A DNA stretch of 64,000 bases from Kaistia terrae (GCF_026344005.1 NZ_JAPKNH010000003.1:496001-560000); one strand, 5' to 3'; counted from the stretch's first letter, positions 22,639-32,522 are shown. A program made the numbers and translations. Notes: generated from the letters alone by a model not told the origin.

Positions 22639-24075
22639 TTACGGCTGCGTGTAGGACGTCTTGACCGTCGTGAAGAACTCGGCGGCGTACTTGCCCTGCT
22701 CGCGCGGGCCGTAGCTCGAAGCCTTCCGGCCACCGAACGGCACGTGGTAGTCGACGCCTGCCGTCGGCAGGTTGACCATCACCATGCCGGCCTCGGCATT
22801 GCGGCGGAAGTGGCTGGCATGCTTCAGGCTGGTCGTGACGATGCCGGAGGCAAGGCCGAACGGCGTGTCGTTGGCGACAGCCAGAGCTTCCTCGTAGTCC
22901 TTGACCTTGATCACGCTGGCGACCGGGCCGAAGACTTCTTCCTTGTTGATGCGCATGTCCGGCGTCGTGCCGGTGAACAGCGCCGGCTGCAGGAAGAAGC
23001 CGGGGTTCTCGCGCTCGATGCGATCGCCGCCGACGACGAGCGTACCGCCCTCATCCTTGGCGATCTGGATGTACTTCAGGTCCTGATCGAGCTGGCTCTG
23101 GTCAACGACCGGGCCGATATGCGTGCCCTGCTTGATCGAGTCGTCGACGACGAGATCCTTGATGCGGGCTGCCAGCGCCTCGACGAACTTGTCGTGGATC
23201 TGCTCGGTGACGATCAGGCGCGACGAAGCCGTGCAACGCTGGCCGGTCGAGAAGAAAGCGCTGTTTGCCGTGGTTTCGACGGCAACCTTGAGGTCCGCGT
23301 CGTCCAGGACGATGGTCGGGTTCTTGCCGCCCATCTCGAGCTGGAACTTGCGCATCACCTGGATCGAGGCTTCGGCGACCTTCTTGCCGGTGCCGACCGA
23401 GCCGGTGAACGAAACGGCGTTGACCTTCGGCGACTCGAGGATCACCTGGCCGACGACCGAACCGCGGCCCATGACCAGGTTGACCACGCCCTTGGGCAGG
23501 CCGTTGCGAACCAGGATGTCGACGATGGTCCAGGCGCAGCCCGGAACCAGGTCGGCAGGCTTCAGCACGACGGTGTTGCCGTAAGCGATGGCCGGAGCCA
23601 GCTTCCAGGCCGGAATCGCGATCGGGAAGTTCCACGGCGTGATCAGGCCGACGACGCCGACCGGCTCGCGGGTGACGGTGACTTCGATGCCCGGACGAAC
23701 GCTCGGCAGGATCTCGCCGGCCATGCGCAGGGTTTCGCCAGCGAAGAAGTGGAAGATCTGCGCAGCGCGGGCGGTCTCGCCGATAGCCTCGGGAAGGGTC
23801 TTGCCCTCCTCGCGAGCCAGCAGGCGGCCGATCTCTTCCTTGCGGGCAAGGATCTCGTCGCCAGTCGCCTTCAGGATGTCGTGGCGCTGCTGGATACCCG
23901 AGAGCGACCAGGTCTTGAACGCATCGGTAGCCGCATCGATGGCAGCCTTGGCGTCCGCAGCGGTACCCTGCGCGTATTCGCCGACCACTTCGTTCGTGTT
24001 GGACGGGTTGATGTTGGGACGTGCGTCGCCGCCAACCCACTCGCCGCCAATGTAATTCTTGTGGAGTTCGCTCAT
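22639..24075 (-). CDS. NAD(P)-dependent aldehyde dehydrogenase, probably 2-oxoglutarate semialdehyde dehydrogenase
   Basis: The 478-residue enzyme has the full aldehyde dehydrogenase set: TPWNFPIAIPAWK (146-158), FTGSVGTG (223-230), the general base Glu247 in QLEMGGKNP and the nucleophile Cys281 in GQRCTAS. The next gene upstream is an AraD1-type dehydratase, so the likely substrate is 2-oxoglutarate semialdehyde, made when pentose or hexuronic sugar acids are dehydrated twice. The product 2-oxoglutarate enters the TCA cycle. The ATG at 24075 follows AGGA by about eight bases. Succinate-semialdehyde dehydrogenase is the main alternative. Confidence 0.9.
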   Translation of the reverse strand: MSELHKNYIGGEWVGGDARPNINPSNTNEVVGEYAQGTAADAKAAIDAATDAFKTWSLSGIQQRHDILKATGDEILARKEEIGRLLAREEGKTLPEAIGETARAAQIFHFFAGETLRMAGEILPSVRPGIEVTVTREPVGVVGLITPWNFPIAIPAWKLAPAIAYGNTVVLKPADLVPGCAWTIVDILVRNGLPKGVVNLVMGRGSVVGQVILESPKVNAVSFTGSVGTGKKVAEASIQVMRKFQLEMGGKNPTIVLDDADLKVAVETTANSAFFSTGQRCTASSRLIVTEQIHDKFVEALAARIKDLVVDDSIKQGTHIGPVVDQSQLDQDLKYIQIAKDEGGTLVVGGDRIERENPGFFLQPALFTGTTPDMRINKEEVFGPVASVIKVKDYEEALAVANDTPFGLASGIVTTSLKHASHFRRNAEAGMVMVNLPTAGVDYHVPFGGRKASSYGPREQGKYAAEFFTTVKTSYTQP

Positions 24076-24194
24076 CAGATCATCCTTGAACGTCGTGAAA
24101 CGGATTCGCCCGGACAAGGCCGGGCGATGGGGAGCTTTGGAGGAAGGCTCGGAGTTACTCCCTTGTAACCCTCAAGCCCCCCAATGGCCAAGCC

Positions 24195-25199
24195 TCAAAG
24201 CTGGGTGACAGACACCTTCTCCTCGGGAGCAAAGGCGAGCGGGTTCGTCAGTGGCAGGCCGAACGTGTCGGACTGGATGTCGAAAACGTCGCCGGCTTCC
24301 GTCTTGATTCCGAAGGCCACGCTCAGCGTAGCGGTGCCATAGGTGTGGACATGCACCTGGCCGGGACGACGGAAGAAGTCGTACTTGAAGTGGTGATATT
24401 CAAGATTGGCAAGCGTGTGCGACATGTTCGCCTCGCCCGACAGGAAGGGCTCATCGAAGATCACCTTGTCGTCGCGCAGGATGCGCGAACGGCCGCGAAC
24501 GTCGTCCGGCAGCGCGCCGACCAGCAGTTCCGGGCCAAGCGAGCAAGGACGCAGCTTCGAATGGGCGAGGTAGAGGTAGTTCACCCGCTCCATGATGTGG
24601 TCGGAGAACTCGTTCGCCATGGCGAAGCCGATCCGGTAGGGCTGGCCATTGTCGCCGACAATGTAGATGCCGGCGACTTCCGGCTCCTCGCCGCCGTCCT
24701 GCGCGAAGGACGGAGCGGTCAGCGGCTGGCCGGGACCGACGAGCAGCGCGCCATCGCCCTTGTAGAACCACTCCGGCTGGACGCCATGCTGGCCAACCGC
24801 CGGCTTGCCGTTCTCGAGACCCATGCGGAACATCTTCATCGAGTCGGTGAGGACTTCTTCCTCGTCCGGCGTCTTGTGCATCGCATCGCGAGCCGAGGCG
24901 GAGCCGAGATGCGTCAGGCCGGTACCCGTGATCAGCAGATGCGCCGGATCCTCATGGTCGATCGGCGTCAGCACGTGGCCGGATGCCAGCAGCGCCGCGC
25001 GGTCGACTTCCTCGGTGACGCCGACGGAAGCTGCCTCGACGATGGATTCGATGCCAGACTTAGCGGCGATGGCGGCCTGCGCCAGCGCATAGACGGTGGC
25101 ATAGCCCGGCACGATATAGGACCGCTCGCCGGCGCCGTTCGGCACCGTGGCGACGACAGCGCGCGCGCCGTTCTCGGTCTTGATCTGCATCAGTCTCAT
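24195..25199 (-). CDS. AraD1/GguC-family sugar-acid dehydratase (FAH fold)
   Basis: The 334-residue protein resembles the AraD1/GguC family, which uses a fumarylacetoacetate-hydrolase-like fold to dehydrate 2-keto-3-deoxy-L-arabinonate. Visible landmarks are ALLASGHVLTPID, HLLITGTGLTHLGSA, QPEWFYKGDG, the metal-binding EPEVAGIYIVGD and GPELLVG. The product would be 2-oxoglutarate semialdehyde, the expected substrate of the dehydrogenase gene 119 bases downstream. The ATG at 25199 is seven bases after GGAG in AGGAGAG. A GntR gene lies directly upstream on the same strand. The sugar dehydrogenase and lactonase steps are not in the window. Confidence 0.88.
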   Translation of the reverse strand: MRLMQIKTENGARAVVATVPNGAGERSYIVPGYATVYALAQAAIAAKSGIESIVEAASVGVTEEVDRAALLASGHVLTPIDHEDPAHLLITGTGLTHLGSASARDAMHKTPDEEEVLTDSMKMFRMGLENGKPAVGQHGVQPEWFYKGDGALLVGPGQPLTAPSFAQDGGEEPEVAGIYIVGDNGQPYRIGFAMANEFSDHIMERVNYLYLAHSKLRPCSLGPELLVGALPDDVRGRSRILRDDKVIFDEPFLSGEANMSHTLANLEYHHFKYDFFRRPGQVHVHTYGTATLSVAFGIKTEAGDVFDIQSDTFGLPLTNPLAFAPEEKVSVTQL

Positions 25200-25275
25200 C
25201 GTTTCTCTCCTGTTGTCCCAAGCGGCCGTCTTCGCGTGAGCCTGCGGCCTGTTCCGTGATGCTGGTATGAAAGGT

Positions 25276-26055
25276 CTATCCGACGCGGATCTCGCCGGCG
25301 GCGCCCGCGTTGCGGCCCACCCAAATAGAATCGAACACGTTGCCCTTCGCATTGCGCAGCAGCCTGCGCATCGCGAGGAACGCCTCTTCCGAATTGCGGT
25401 CGCGAATAGCCTCGTAGACGTCGCGATGCTGAAGCACGGCGTCGTCGCCCATGACAGTCCGCCAGCCGAGCGAAAAGCTGATGATCAACCCCGACTCGAT
25501 CAAGCCGCCGACCGATCGAAGCATCGGATTGTGCGAGGCTTCCAAGACGGTCATGTGAAAGGCGAGATCGGCGCGGATCTGCTCGACGCTGCCGCGATCG
25601 CGGTTCTTGATGCCATCGAGCGCCCGGCTCAGCAGCTCGATCTCCTCAAGCGTGGCGCGCTCGGCCGCCCGGGACGCCGCCGCGGGCTCGATAATCTCGC
25701 GCATCTCGAAGAGGGAGTGAATGAATTCGTCGCTCGGGCGCTGATCGATCTGCCAATGCAGGACATCGGCATCCAGCATGTTCCAATCGACGCGCGGGCG
25801 TACTTTGGTACCGATCTTTGGCCGCGATACGGTCAGCCCCTTGGCGGAAAGCAGACGGATTGCCTCGCGCACGGCTGTCCGCGATACGCCGAACTCTTCC
25901 TGAACTTTCGGCTCAGTCGGCAAGGTGTCGCCAGGATTGTAGACACCGGAAACAATCCTGCGGCCGAGCTCGGCCGCGACCTTGTCGGACAAACTCCCGC
26001 TGCGCTCCTTGCCTGTTGGCCGGAGCTGTCGTGTCTTATCCTGGGTGCCACGCAT
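25276..26055 (-). CDS. GntR-family (FadR/FCD subgroup) regulator
   Basis: The 259-residue protein has an N-terminal winged helix (LGRRIVSGVYNPGDTLPTEP, then SRTAVREAIRLL) and a C-terminal all-helical FCD ligand domain with the expected Asp and His residues (FEMREIIEPAAA, RADLAFHMTVLEASHN). FCD regulators typically sense sugar acids or other carboxylates. It heads the AraD1-dehydrogenase gene set and probably controls it in response to a pathway intermediate. The ATG at 26055 gives MRGTQDKTR; an upstream in-frame start adds 15 residues without a better ribosome site. Confidence 0.9.
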   Translation of the reverse strand: MRGTQDKTRQLRPTGKERSGSLSDKVAAELGRRIVSGVYNPGDTLPTEPKVQEEFGVSRTAVREAIRLLSAKGLTVSRPKIGTKVRPRVDWNMLDADVLHWQIDQRPSDEFIHSLFEMREIIEPAAASRAAERATLEEIELLSRALDGIKNRDRGSVEQIRADLAFHMTVLEASHNPMLRSVGGLIESGLIISFSLGWRTVMGDDAVLQHRDVYEAIRDRNSEEAFLAMRRLLRNAKGNVFDSIWVGRNAGAAGEIRVG

Positions 26056-26132
26056 CGCCCGGCCCCTTCCCTGATGCCTGCCCTCAGCCTCGGCCAGCAC
26101 TCGCAGGGGAATGCCGATCCAATCTCGCTATC

Positions 26133-26161
26133 ATAGTATGTTTGATCGGACCGATTTTCAA
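26133..26161 (-). promoter_or_regulatory. Candidate gntR promoter with internal dyad
   Basis: On the minus strand TTGAAA (26161-26156) and TACTAT (26138-26133) are 17 bases apart. The spacer contains ATCGG-a-CCGAT (26145-26155), a possible GntR half-site pair. Matches are moderate. Confidence 0.45.
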
Positions 26162-26281
26162 CTTGAATACCGGAAGCCTGTATCGCTCGGCAGGGATCGT
26201 AACCGACCGCGGACCTTTCGTCATATGCTTGGAAGCAAAGGTCCTTTTCCAGCCAGCAAGCCGGCTTTGACGAAAACAGAG

Positions 26282-26318
26282 CGGGCTCGCCAACCTCGAT
26301 CGAGGGATGACGAGCCCG
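26282..26318 (-). terminator. Hairpin after the GST gene
   Basis: CGGGCTCG (26282-26289) and CGAGCCCG (26311-26318) enclose the inner palindrome CCTCGATCGAGG (26294-26305). It lies just downstream of the GST stop, and on the minus strand it is followed shortly by TTTT. Confidence 0.55.
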
Positions 26319-26337
26319 ATATTCGCATTTTGAAGAA

Positions 26338-27048
26338 TCAGCGAGCGCGCTGATTGAAGAGGATCTTCTGTGCTTCCTTGTCGTCCGCCAGGCTGACGGG
26401 GGCGACAGGCGCCTTGACCGCCATGCCGCGCTCGACGCCGGGCCGCGCGTTCATCCGGTCGATCCAGCGCTTCACGCTCGGAAACTCCGTCGTGTCAAAC
26501 TGCTGGGTTTCCCATCCGGCCGCCCAGCCGAAGATTGCCATGTCAGCGATCGAATAGTCGCCGGCGACGAAATCGCGGTCGGCAAGACGACGATCGAGCA
26601 CGCCATAGAGGCGATGCGTCTCGTCCTGGTAGCGCTTGGTGGCGTAGGGAATGCGCTCGGGCGCATAGACCGAGAAATGATTGCGCTGGCCAAGCATTGG
26701 GCCAAAGCCGCCCATCTGCCACATCAGCCATTCCTCAACCTCAACGCGGGCACGCTCATCAGCTGCGGGATAGAACTTGCCGAATTTGCGGGCGAGGTAG
26801 AGCAGGATCGCGCCCGACTCGAACACCGAGATCGGCTTGCCGTCCGGGCCTTCCGGATCGACGATTGCCGGCATCTTGTTGTTCGGCGAAATGGCGAGGA
26901 ATTCTGGCTTGAACTGGTCGCCCTTGCCGATATTGACGTAGTGGAGGCTGTAGGGAACGCCCAGCTCCTCCAGCATGATGGTGATCTTCTTGCCGTTCGG
27001 AGTCGGCCAGTAATGCAGCTCGATCGGCTGCGTCTGCTTCACGGTCAT
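26338..27048 (-). CDS. Glutathione S-transferase family protein (YfcG/Ure2p-like)
   Basis: The 236-residue protein has an N-terminal thioredoxin-like glutathione site: a YWPTPNGKKI opening with Asn/Thr in place of the catalytic Tyr, and then NNKMPAIVD and the FESGAILLYL segment that holds the glutamyl part. The C-terminal helical domain includes YSIADMAIFGW. The pattern matches YfcG-type disulfide-bond oxidoreductases, which reduce small disulfides with glutathione. It is cytosolic. The ATG at 27048 gives the typical MTVKQTQPIELHYW start. It stands alone between a GntR gene and a small repeat protein. Confidence 0.92.
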   Translation of the reverse strand: MTVKQTQPIELHYWPTPNGKKITIMLEELGVPYSLHYVNIGKGDQFKPEFLAISPNNKMPAIVDPEGPDGKPISVFESGAILLYLARKFGKFYPAADERARVEVEEWLMWQMGGFGPMLGQRNHFSVYAPERIPYATKRYQDETHRLYGVLDRRLADRDFVAGDYSIADMAIFGWAAGWETQQFDTTEFPSVKRWIDRMNARPGVERGMAVKAPVAPVSLADDKEAQKILFNQRAR

Positions 27049-27212
27049 GGGAAACCTTTGGCTTTGGCTAGGGCTGGATCGATCACCGATCGGCGAGCGA
27101 TAGGTGATCGCACCTCATAATTGGGATTCACACCACGGCAAGGCAAGGCTTCCGTACGAAGCATCAAGATCGGTGCACCTTGAGCCGAGGCCGCTTGGCC
27201 TGAAAGCAGCCC

Positions 27213-27419
27213 CTATCGTCCCGGATCGCGGACGTCGAAATGCTCGACCGTCAGCGTCCCTACGGACAGTTTGTCGATACGGGCTTCCCGTATCCGCAAG
27301 CGGCCGATCGCCATAGCGCCGATGGCGATCGCGCCAATCGCCGCCGCACCGATCGCGAGCGCCCCCAGCGCTGTCGCACCCGTGGCGCTCGCCTGTGTCT
27401 TCCGCACAATCTTCGTCAT
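27213..27419 (-). CDS. Tiny pentapeptide-repeat-like protein
   Basis: From the ATG at 27419 (after GAGGG) the protein has only 68 residues. Residues 17-66 are ten consecutive five-residue units: ALGAL, AIGAA, AIGAI, AIGAM, AIGRL, RIREA, RIDKL, SVGTL, TVEHF, DVRDP. The pattern small-aliphatic-Gly/polar-x-hydrophobic is that of a right-handed pentapeptide beta-helix. The alternative is a single Ala/Gly-rich membrane segment (17-39) with a charged tail. No function is known. It lies between a GST gene and gatB. Confidence 0.65.
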   Translation of the reverse strand: MTKIVRKTQASATGATALGALAIGAAAIGAIAIGAMAIGRLRIREARIDKLSVGTLTVEHFDVRDPGR

Positions 27420-27495
27420 GATCGCCCTCTCGACATTTCCGTGAACGTCGGGGGCGACCATAGCGCGGAATTCAGTCGTCCTGCAGCTGCCCGCC

Positions 27496-28977
27496 CTACT
27501 CCAGACCGAGCTTCTTCTTCAGGATATCGTTGACGACCTGCGGGTTGGCCTTGCCACCCGAGGCCTTCATGATCTGGCCGACGAACCAGCCGGCGAGCGT
27601 CGGCTTGGCCTTGGCCTGCTCGACCTTTTCTGGGTTGGCGGCGATGATGTCGTCGACGACCTTCTCGATCGCGCCGGTGTCGGTGACCTGCTTCAGGCCG
27701 CGCGCCTCGACAACCGCCTTCGGGTCGCCGCCCTCGTTCCAGACGATCTCGAACAGATCCTTGGCGATCTTGCCGGAGATCGTCCCGTCGCCGATCAGAT
27801 CGACGATGGCGCCAAGCTGCTCGGCCGAGACCGGGCTCGACGCGATGTCCTTGCCGTCCTTGTTCAACCGTGCCGCGAGTTCCTGCGTGACCCAGTTGGC
27901 GGCGATCTTGGCGTCGCGGCCCTTGGCGACAGTCTCGAAATAGTCGGCCGTGTCGCGCTCCAGGACCAGCACGCTGGCGTCATAGGGCGAGAGTGCGAAA
28001 TCGCTGATAAAGCGAGCTTTCTTCGCGTCGGGAAGCTCCGGCAGGGCTGCCAGCAGGCCTTCGACCCAGCTCTGATCCAGCTCCAGCGGCAGCAGATCGG
28101 GATCGGGGAAGTAGCGATAGTCATGCGCCTCTTCCTTCGAGCGCATCGACCGCGTCTCGCCCTTGTTGGCGTCGAACAGGCGGGTCTGCTGCTGGATCGT
28201 GCCGCCGTCCTCGAGAATACCAACCTGGCGACGCGCTTCATAATCGACGGCCTGGCCGACGAAGCGGATCGAGTTGACGTTCTTGATTTCGCAGCGCGTA
28301 CCGAGCGGCTCGCCGGGCCGGCGGACGGAGACGTTGACGTCGGCGCGCATCGAGCCTTCGTCCATGTTGCCGTCGCAGGTGCCGAGATAGCGCACAATGG
28401 TACGCAGCTTGGTCAGGTACGCCTTGGCCTCATCGGCCGAACGCATGTCCGGCTTCGAGACGATTTCCATCAGCGCCACGCCCGAGCGGTTCAGGTCGAC
28501 GAAGCTCATGGTCGGATGCTGGTCGTGCAGCGACTTGCCGGCGTCCTGCTCCAGATGCAGGCGCTCGATGCCGACAGTGATGCTCTCGCCGCCGTCGAGA
28601 TCGATGATGATCTCGCCCTCGCCGACGATCGGCTGCTTGAACTGCGAGATCTGATAGCCCTGCGGCAGATCCGGATAGAAATAGTTCTTCCGGTCGAACA
28701 CGCTGTAATTGTTGATCTGCGCCTTCAGGCCGAGGCCGGTGCGAACCGCCTGCGCGACGCATTCCTCGTTGATGACGGGCAGCATGCCGGGCATGGCCGC
28801 GTCGACGAGGCTGACGTGGGAATTGGGCGGCCCGCCAAATTCTGTCGAAGCGCCGGAGAACAGCTTCGACTTCGACAGAACCTGGGCATGGACCTCGAGG
28901 CCGATCACGATCTCCCAGTCCCCGGTCGCGCCTTGGATCAGCTTCTTGGGATCGGGCTGGCGGACAATGGCGTTCAT
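27496..28977 (-). CDS. gatB: Asp/Glu-tRNA amidotransferase subunit B
   Basis: The 493-residue protein is the tRNA- and kinase-bearing subunit of GatCAB, which converts Glu-tRNA(Gln) (and Asp-tRNA(Asn)) to the amidated form. Landmarks are [45 protein letters not shown] and [15 protein letters not shown], followed by the C-terminal YqeY-like tail region ending KKKLGLE. The ATG at 28977 follows GGAG. Presence of GatB fits an organism that charges tRNA-Gln indirectly with GltX, also encoded here. gatA and gatC are not in the window. Confidence 0.97.
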   Translation of the reverse strand: MNAIVRQPDPKKLIQGATGDWEIVIGLEVHAQVLSKSKLFSGASTEFGGPPNSHVSLVDAAMPGMLPVINEECVAQAVRTGLGLKAQINNYSVFDRKNYFYPDLPQGYQISQFKQPIVGEGEIIIDLDGGESITVGIERLHLEQDAGKSLHDQHPTMSFVDLNRSGVALMEIVSKPDMRSADEAKAYLTKLRTIVRYLGTCDGNMDEGSMRADVNVSVRRPGEPLGTRCEIKNVNSIRFVGQAVDYEARRQVGILEDGGTIQQQTRLFDANKGETRSMRSKEEAHDYRYFPDPDLLPLELDQSWVEGLLAALPELPDAKKARFISDFALSPYDASVLVLERDTADYFETVAKGRDAKIAANWVTQELAARLNKDGKDIASSPVSAEQLGAIVDLIGDGTISGKIAKDLFEIVWNEGGDPKAVVEARGLKQVTDTGAIEKVVDDIIAANPEKVEQAKAKPTLAGWFVGQIMKASGGKANPQVVNDILKKKLGLE

Positions 28978-29096
28978 GCGAAAAAGCTCCGAATAGAATA
29001 CTGCCCATCGGTTAGAGCCTCGCGCGGCTTCCGGCAAGGCTTGTTGGTCAAAACGGCGCGGATCGCTTCGCCAGCCGTTGATGACCGAACAGCGGG

Positions 29097-29618
29097 CTAC
29101 TTCATGAAATCAGCGCATCGGGGGGCCGGTTGATCGCCCCACGGCATGATCGGCACGCTGGAAATGGAATTTTTCGGGCTGCCGTCGACCAGCTTGTCCG
29201 AATAGACGAGGTAGACAAGAACATTGCGCTTGGCATCGCAGCCGCGCGAGATCCGCATCTTCTTGAACCAGATCGAACGACGTTGGCGGAACATCTCCTC
29301 GCCCTGGGAGATCTTGTTTGCGAAGGAAATCGGCCCGACCTGGCGGCAAGCAAGCGAGACGTCGGACGTTTCCTCGGCAAGGCCGAACATGCCGCTGACC
29401 CCGCCCCGCTCGGCGGCGGCGAAATGGCAGGCCACACCGGCAACCTCCGGATCATCGACGCCGTAAACAGCGATCTTGTCGTTCGGCGTGACCCATTTGA
29501 AGGTCGTCGATTCCTTGAAGATCAGGTCGGGATCGTCGGCGGCCTGCGCCGACCCGGCGCCGACCAGCATGGCGGCAATGGTCATGGCAGCGGCGGTCAG
29601 GGCAAATCCAAGGCGCAT
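29097..29618 (-). CDS. creA: CreA-family periplasmic protein
   Basis: The 173-residue protein begins with a Sec signal peptide cleaved near SAQA-ADD (about residue 26). The mature part matches Cre[29 protein letters not shown], and a C-terminal [24 protein letters not shown] region with paired cysteines. Its role is unknown although it is widely conserved. The ATG at 29618 follows GGAG by six bases. It lies downstream of the MATE gene on the same strand, 86 bases away. Confidence 0.92.
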   Translation of the reverse strand: MRLGFALTAAAMTIAAMLVGAGSAQAADDPDLIFKESTTFKWVTPNDKIAVYGVDDPEVAGVACHFAAAERGGVSGMFGLAEETSDVSLACRQVGPISFANKISQGEEMFRQRRSIWFKKMRISRGCDAKRNVLVYLVYSDKLVDGSPKNSISSVPIMPWGDQPAPRCADFMK

Positions 29619-29703
29619 GGTGTTCTCCGGGGCGAAACTCTGCGCCCAATATAGGAAGGCACCTCGCAACCGCGAGACCTTTGCCGAAAATAGCGCGCCC
29701 GGA

Positions 29704-31140
29704 TCAATGCACCGCAATGGGCGCCACGATGGGCGCCGTCCCGCCGCGCACAAGCTCCAGCCGCTCACGACGCAGCCACCGCGCGATCAGGAGCGCCGAA
29801 ACCGCTGCAAGTCCGGTCGCCAGTCCGATCCAGATGCCAATGCCCTGCAATCCGGCCCAGAAGCCGAGCACGACACTGAGGCTGAGCCCCACGCCCCAGA
29901 AGCCGATCGCGGCATAGATCATGGGCACCCGCGCATCGTGCAGGCCGCGCAACATGCCGCCGGCGATCGCCTGCGCTCCATCGAAGACCTGGAACAGCGC
30001 TGCGATGCCGAGGAAGGAAACCGCGAGCGCGATCACCTCGGCGTTGGCCGGATCGGTTCGATCGAGGAAAACGCCGATCAGGGTCTGGGGAATCAGGAAC
30101 ATCATCATGGCCGTGCAGGCCATGAAGCCGACGCCGAGGACGAAGGGCGTCCAGCCCGCGCGGCGAATGGCTTCGGGGTCGCCGGCGCCATAAGCGATCC
30201 CGACACGCACAGTGGCGGCTTGCGAAAAACCGAGCGGAATCATGAAGCAGAGCGACGCCACCTGAATAGCGATGGCATGCGCCGCCACCGCCGTGGCGCT
30301 GATTAGCCCCATCAGGAACACGGCGGCATTGAAGACCGTGACTTCCATCCAGACGGCAACCGCCATCGGCACGCCCAGCCGCCACAGGGCGGCGAAACGT
30401 GGCCAATCGGCCCGCCAGAAACGGCCGAAGATCCGATAGCGGCGAAACTGCCTGTCACGGACACAAACCAGCGCCATGCCGAGGCACATCAACGCTGCCG
30501 AAAGCGTGCTGCCAATGCCCGCACCGAACATCCCGAGCGCCGGCAAGCCGAAATGGCCGAAAACCAGCGCCCAGACGATGAGCGCGTTGAACACGACGCC
30601 ACCCATGCCCACGATCAGGGACCAGAACGGCCGTTCCAGGGCGGCAATGAAGGAGCGCAGCACCACGTACCAGAGGAAGGGCAGGATCGCCCATTGCAAG
30701 CCGCGCATATTGGCGGCGGCGAGCCTTGCAAGATCAGGATCCTGGCCAAGCCACAGAAGGATCCCCTCCGTGTGCCAGAGTATGACCCAGAACGGAACCG
30801 CGACCATGACCGATGCCCAGAGCCCCTGGCGCACGGTACGGCGGACCTCGCGAACGGCATGGCGGTTGCGTCCGCGCTCGCGCGCCACCATCGGCGAGAC
30901 GGCGGAAACGAGGCCGATGCCGAAGATCAGCAAGGCGAAATAGAGATTGCTGGCGAGCGCACCGGCGGCGAGATAGCTGGCGCTGACCCAACCAAGGATG
31001 ACGACATCCGTCGCCGTGATGACCGTCTGCGCCAGATTGGTGAGGATCAGCGGCACCGACAGCAGGGTCGTGGCCCGGATCTCGGTCATCCAGGGACGCC
31101 CGGTGTCGCCCCCCGCCGGAGCCAATGCACGCACTGTCAT
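29704..31140 (-). CDS. MATE-family multidrug/metabolite efflux transporter
   Basis: The 478-residue membrane protein has about twelve hydrophobic segments. It shows MATE features: LILTNLAQTVITATDVVILGW near the start, an ALERPFWSLIVGMGGVVFNA segment, and a second half of matching topology with GFSQAATVRVGIAYGAGD. It would export cationic compounds using an ion gradient. I chose the ATG at 31140; the upstream in-frame start at 31227 adds 29 residues not typical of the family. The ribosome site is weak (GAGAG). Confidence 0.92.
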   Translation of the reverse strand: MTVRALAPAGGDTGRPWMTEIRATTLLSVPLILTNLAQTVITATDVVILGWVSASYLAAGALASNLYFALLIFGIGLVSAVSPMVARERGRNRHAVREVRRTVRQGLWASVMVAVPFWVILWHTEGILLWLGQDPDLARLAAANMRGLQWAILPFLWYVVLRSFIAALERPFWSLIVGMGGVVFNALIVWALVFGHFGLPALGMFGAGIGSTLSAALMCLGMALVCVRDRQFRRYRIFGRFWRADWPRFAALWRLGVPMAVAVWMEVTVFNAAVFLMGLISATAVAAHAIAIQVASLCFMIPLGFSQAATVRVGIAYGAGDPEAIRRAGWTPFVLGVGFMACTAMMMFLIPQTLIGVFLDRTDPANAEVIALAVSFLGIAALFQVFDGAQAIAGGMLRGLHDARVPMIYAAIGFWGVGLSLSVVLGFWAGLQGIGIWIGLATGLAAVSALLIARWLRRERLELVRGGTAPIVAPIAVH

Positions 31141-31397
31141 TTCAAAAGTCTCTCGTCGTGGAGATGGGCAGGCGAACCCGCAGCCAGCGCGCCACCTAGT
31201 CACAAGACGATGACATTGACCAACCAAAGATCGTGATATCTGTCATCACGGTCCCAAGGGCCACGGTTTTTGGCGTTGTTTTTGTAGCAACGGGCCGCCT
31301 TGGACGGATGACCGTCCGGCCCATCCATGCTATTGCGTTTTACCCTCAGGACAGCGTGGGCAGGCAGGCGCAGCGCGCGCGAGTAAGGGCCGCATCA

Positions 31398-32522
31398 ATG
31401 AGTATCGAGAGAGTGTTTTCCCGAGTTTTGATGGCGGCGATGATTCTCGCCGCAGGCGCCGAAATGGCTGAAGCCGCGTCCAGTGTCTGCGTCCGCCTGG
31501 AAGGCCGCCTTGCCTCCCTGCAGCGCAGCCAGGGTTCCAGCGCCGGCGCGGCTGCGGGCCAGGAAAATGCCATCAACAAGCAGCGGGCAGCCCTCAACGC
31601 CGCCAATGCCGAGGCGCGTCGCGCCGGCTGCAAGGGTGGCTTCCTGGGTTTCAAATCTGCATCCGCCGGCTCGGAATGCACCGGCATCCTGAAGAAAATC
31701 AACGGGATGCAGGCAAATCTCAACAAGCTTGAGCAGCGCCGCAGCGCCTCCAGCTTCGATCCCAATGCCAATGCTCGCCAGCGCTCGGACGTCCTGCAGC
31801 AGCTCGCACTGAACAATTGCGGACAGCAATACGCCGCCTATGCCGCCCCGCAGCGTCCGCGCAACTTTTTCGAACGCCTGTTCAATCCGGATAACCGCGC
31901 CTTCGAACAGCAACAGCAGCAGATCGCCCGCGTTCCCGCCACAGCCTATCGCGACCGCAGCAATGTCTCGACCGACACGGACGAGCGCGGCTTCGGACGC
32001 GGCAGCTATCGCACGCTCTGCGTCCGCACCTGTGACGGCTATTATTTCCCGATCAGCTTCATGACGCGTCGCTCCAATTTCGCGACGGACGAACAAGTCT
32101 GCCAGCAGATGTGCCCGGGCACGAATGTGGCGCTGTATGCGCACCGCAATCCGGGCCAGGATAGCGGCGACGCGCGAGCGACGACAGGCGAGACGCCCTA
32201 TAGCGCGCTTTCCACTGCCTTCGCCTACCGGACGAGCTTCAATCCGAGTTGCACCTGCGGCGCCCCGACATCGATCCAGGCGTTCACCGGCGGCTATTCA
32301 CCGGCGGCCCTGACAGCGACGGATACGGAAGCCATGCCACCCGTGCCGGGATCGGCGCCCTTCCTCGGCGAGGACCCCGAGACGCTTGCCAATCGAGCCG
32401 GCTCCCTCAATCCCGACCAGCTTGGCACCGCCAGCGTCGAAACGCCGGTCGCGAGCCTTGTCGCCCCCCAACGGGCCGGCGTCACCCGACGCGTCGGCCC
32501 TTCCTACTTCTACGCCCAATAA
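31398..32522 (+). CDS. DUF2865 secreted protein
   Basis: The 374-residue protein starts at 31398 and has a signal peptide of about 27 residues (cleavage near AEAASS). A coiled Gln/Ala-rich region follows, then a polyglutamine run (QQQQQ). The DUF2865 core contains YRTLCVRTCDGYYFPISF, then ATDEQVCQQMCPG and a CTCG motif. The cysteines suggest disulfides in the periplasm or envelope. The family is typical of Hyphomicrobiales and its function is unknown. It is divergent from the MATE gene across 257 bases. Confidence 0.9.
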   Translation: MSIERVFSRVLMAAMILAAGAEMAEAASSVCVRLEGRLASLQRSQGSSAGAAAGQENAINKQRAALNAANAEARRAGCKGGFLGFKSASAGSECTGILKKINGMQANLNKLEQRRSASSFDPNANARQRSDVLQQLALNNCGQQYAAYAAPQRPRNFFERLFNPDNRAFEQQQQQIARVPATAYRDRSNVSTDTDERGFGRGSYRTLCVRTCDGYYFPISFMTRRSNFATDEQVCQQMCPGTNVALYAHRNPGQDSGDARATTGETPYSALSTAFAYRTSFNPSCTCGAPTSIQAFTGGYSPAALTATDTEAMPPVPGSAPFLGEDPETLANRAGSLNPDQLGTASVETPVASLVAPQRAGVTRRVGPSYFYAQ

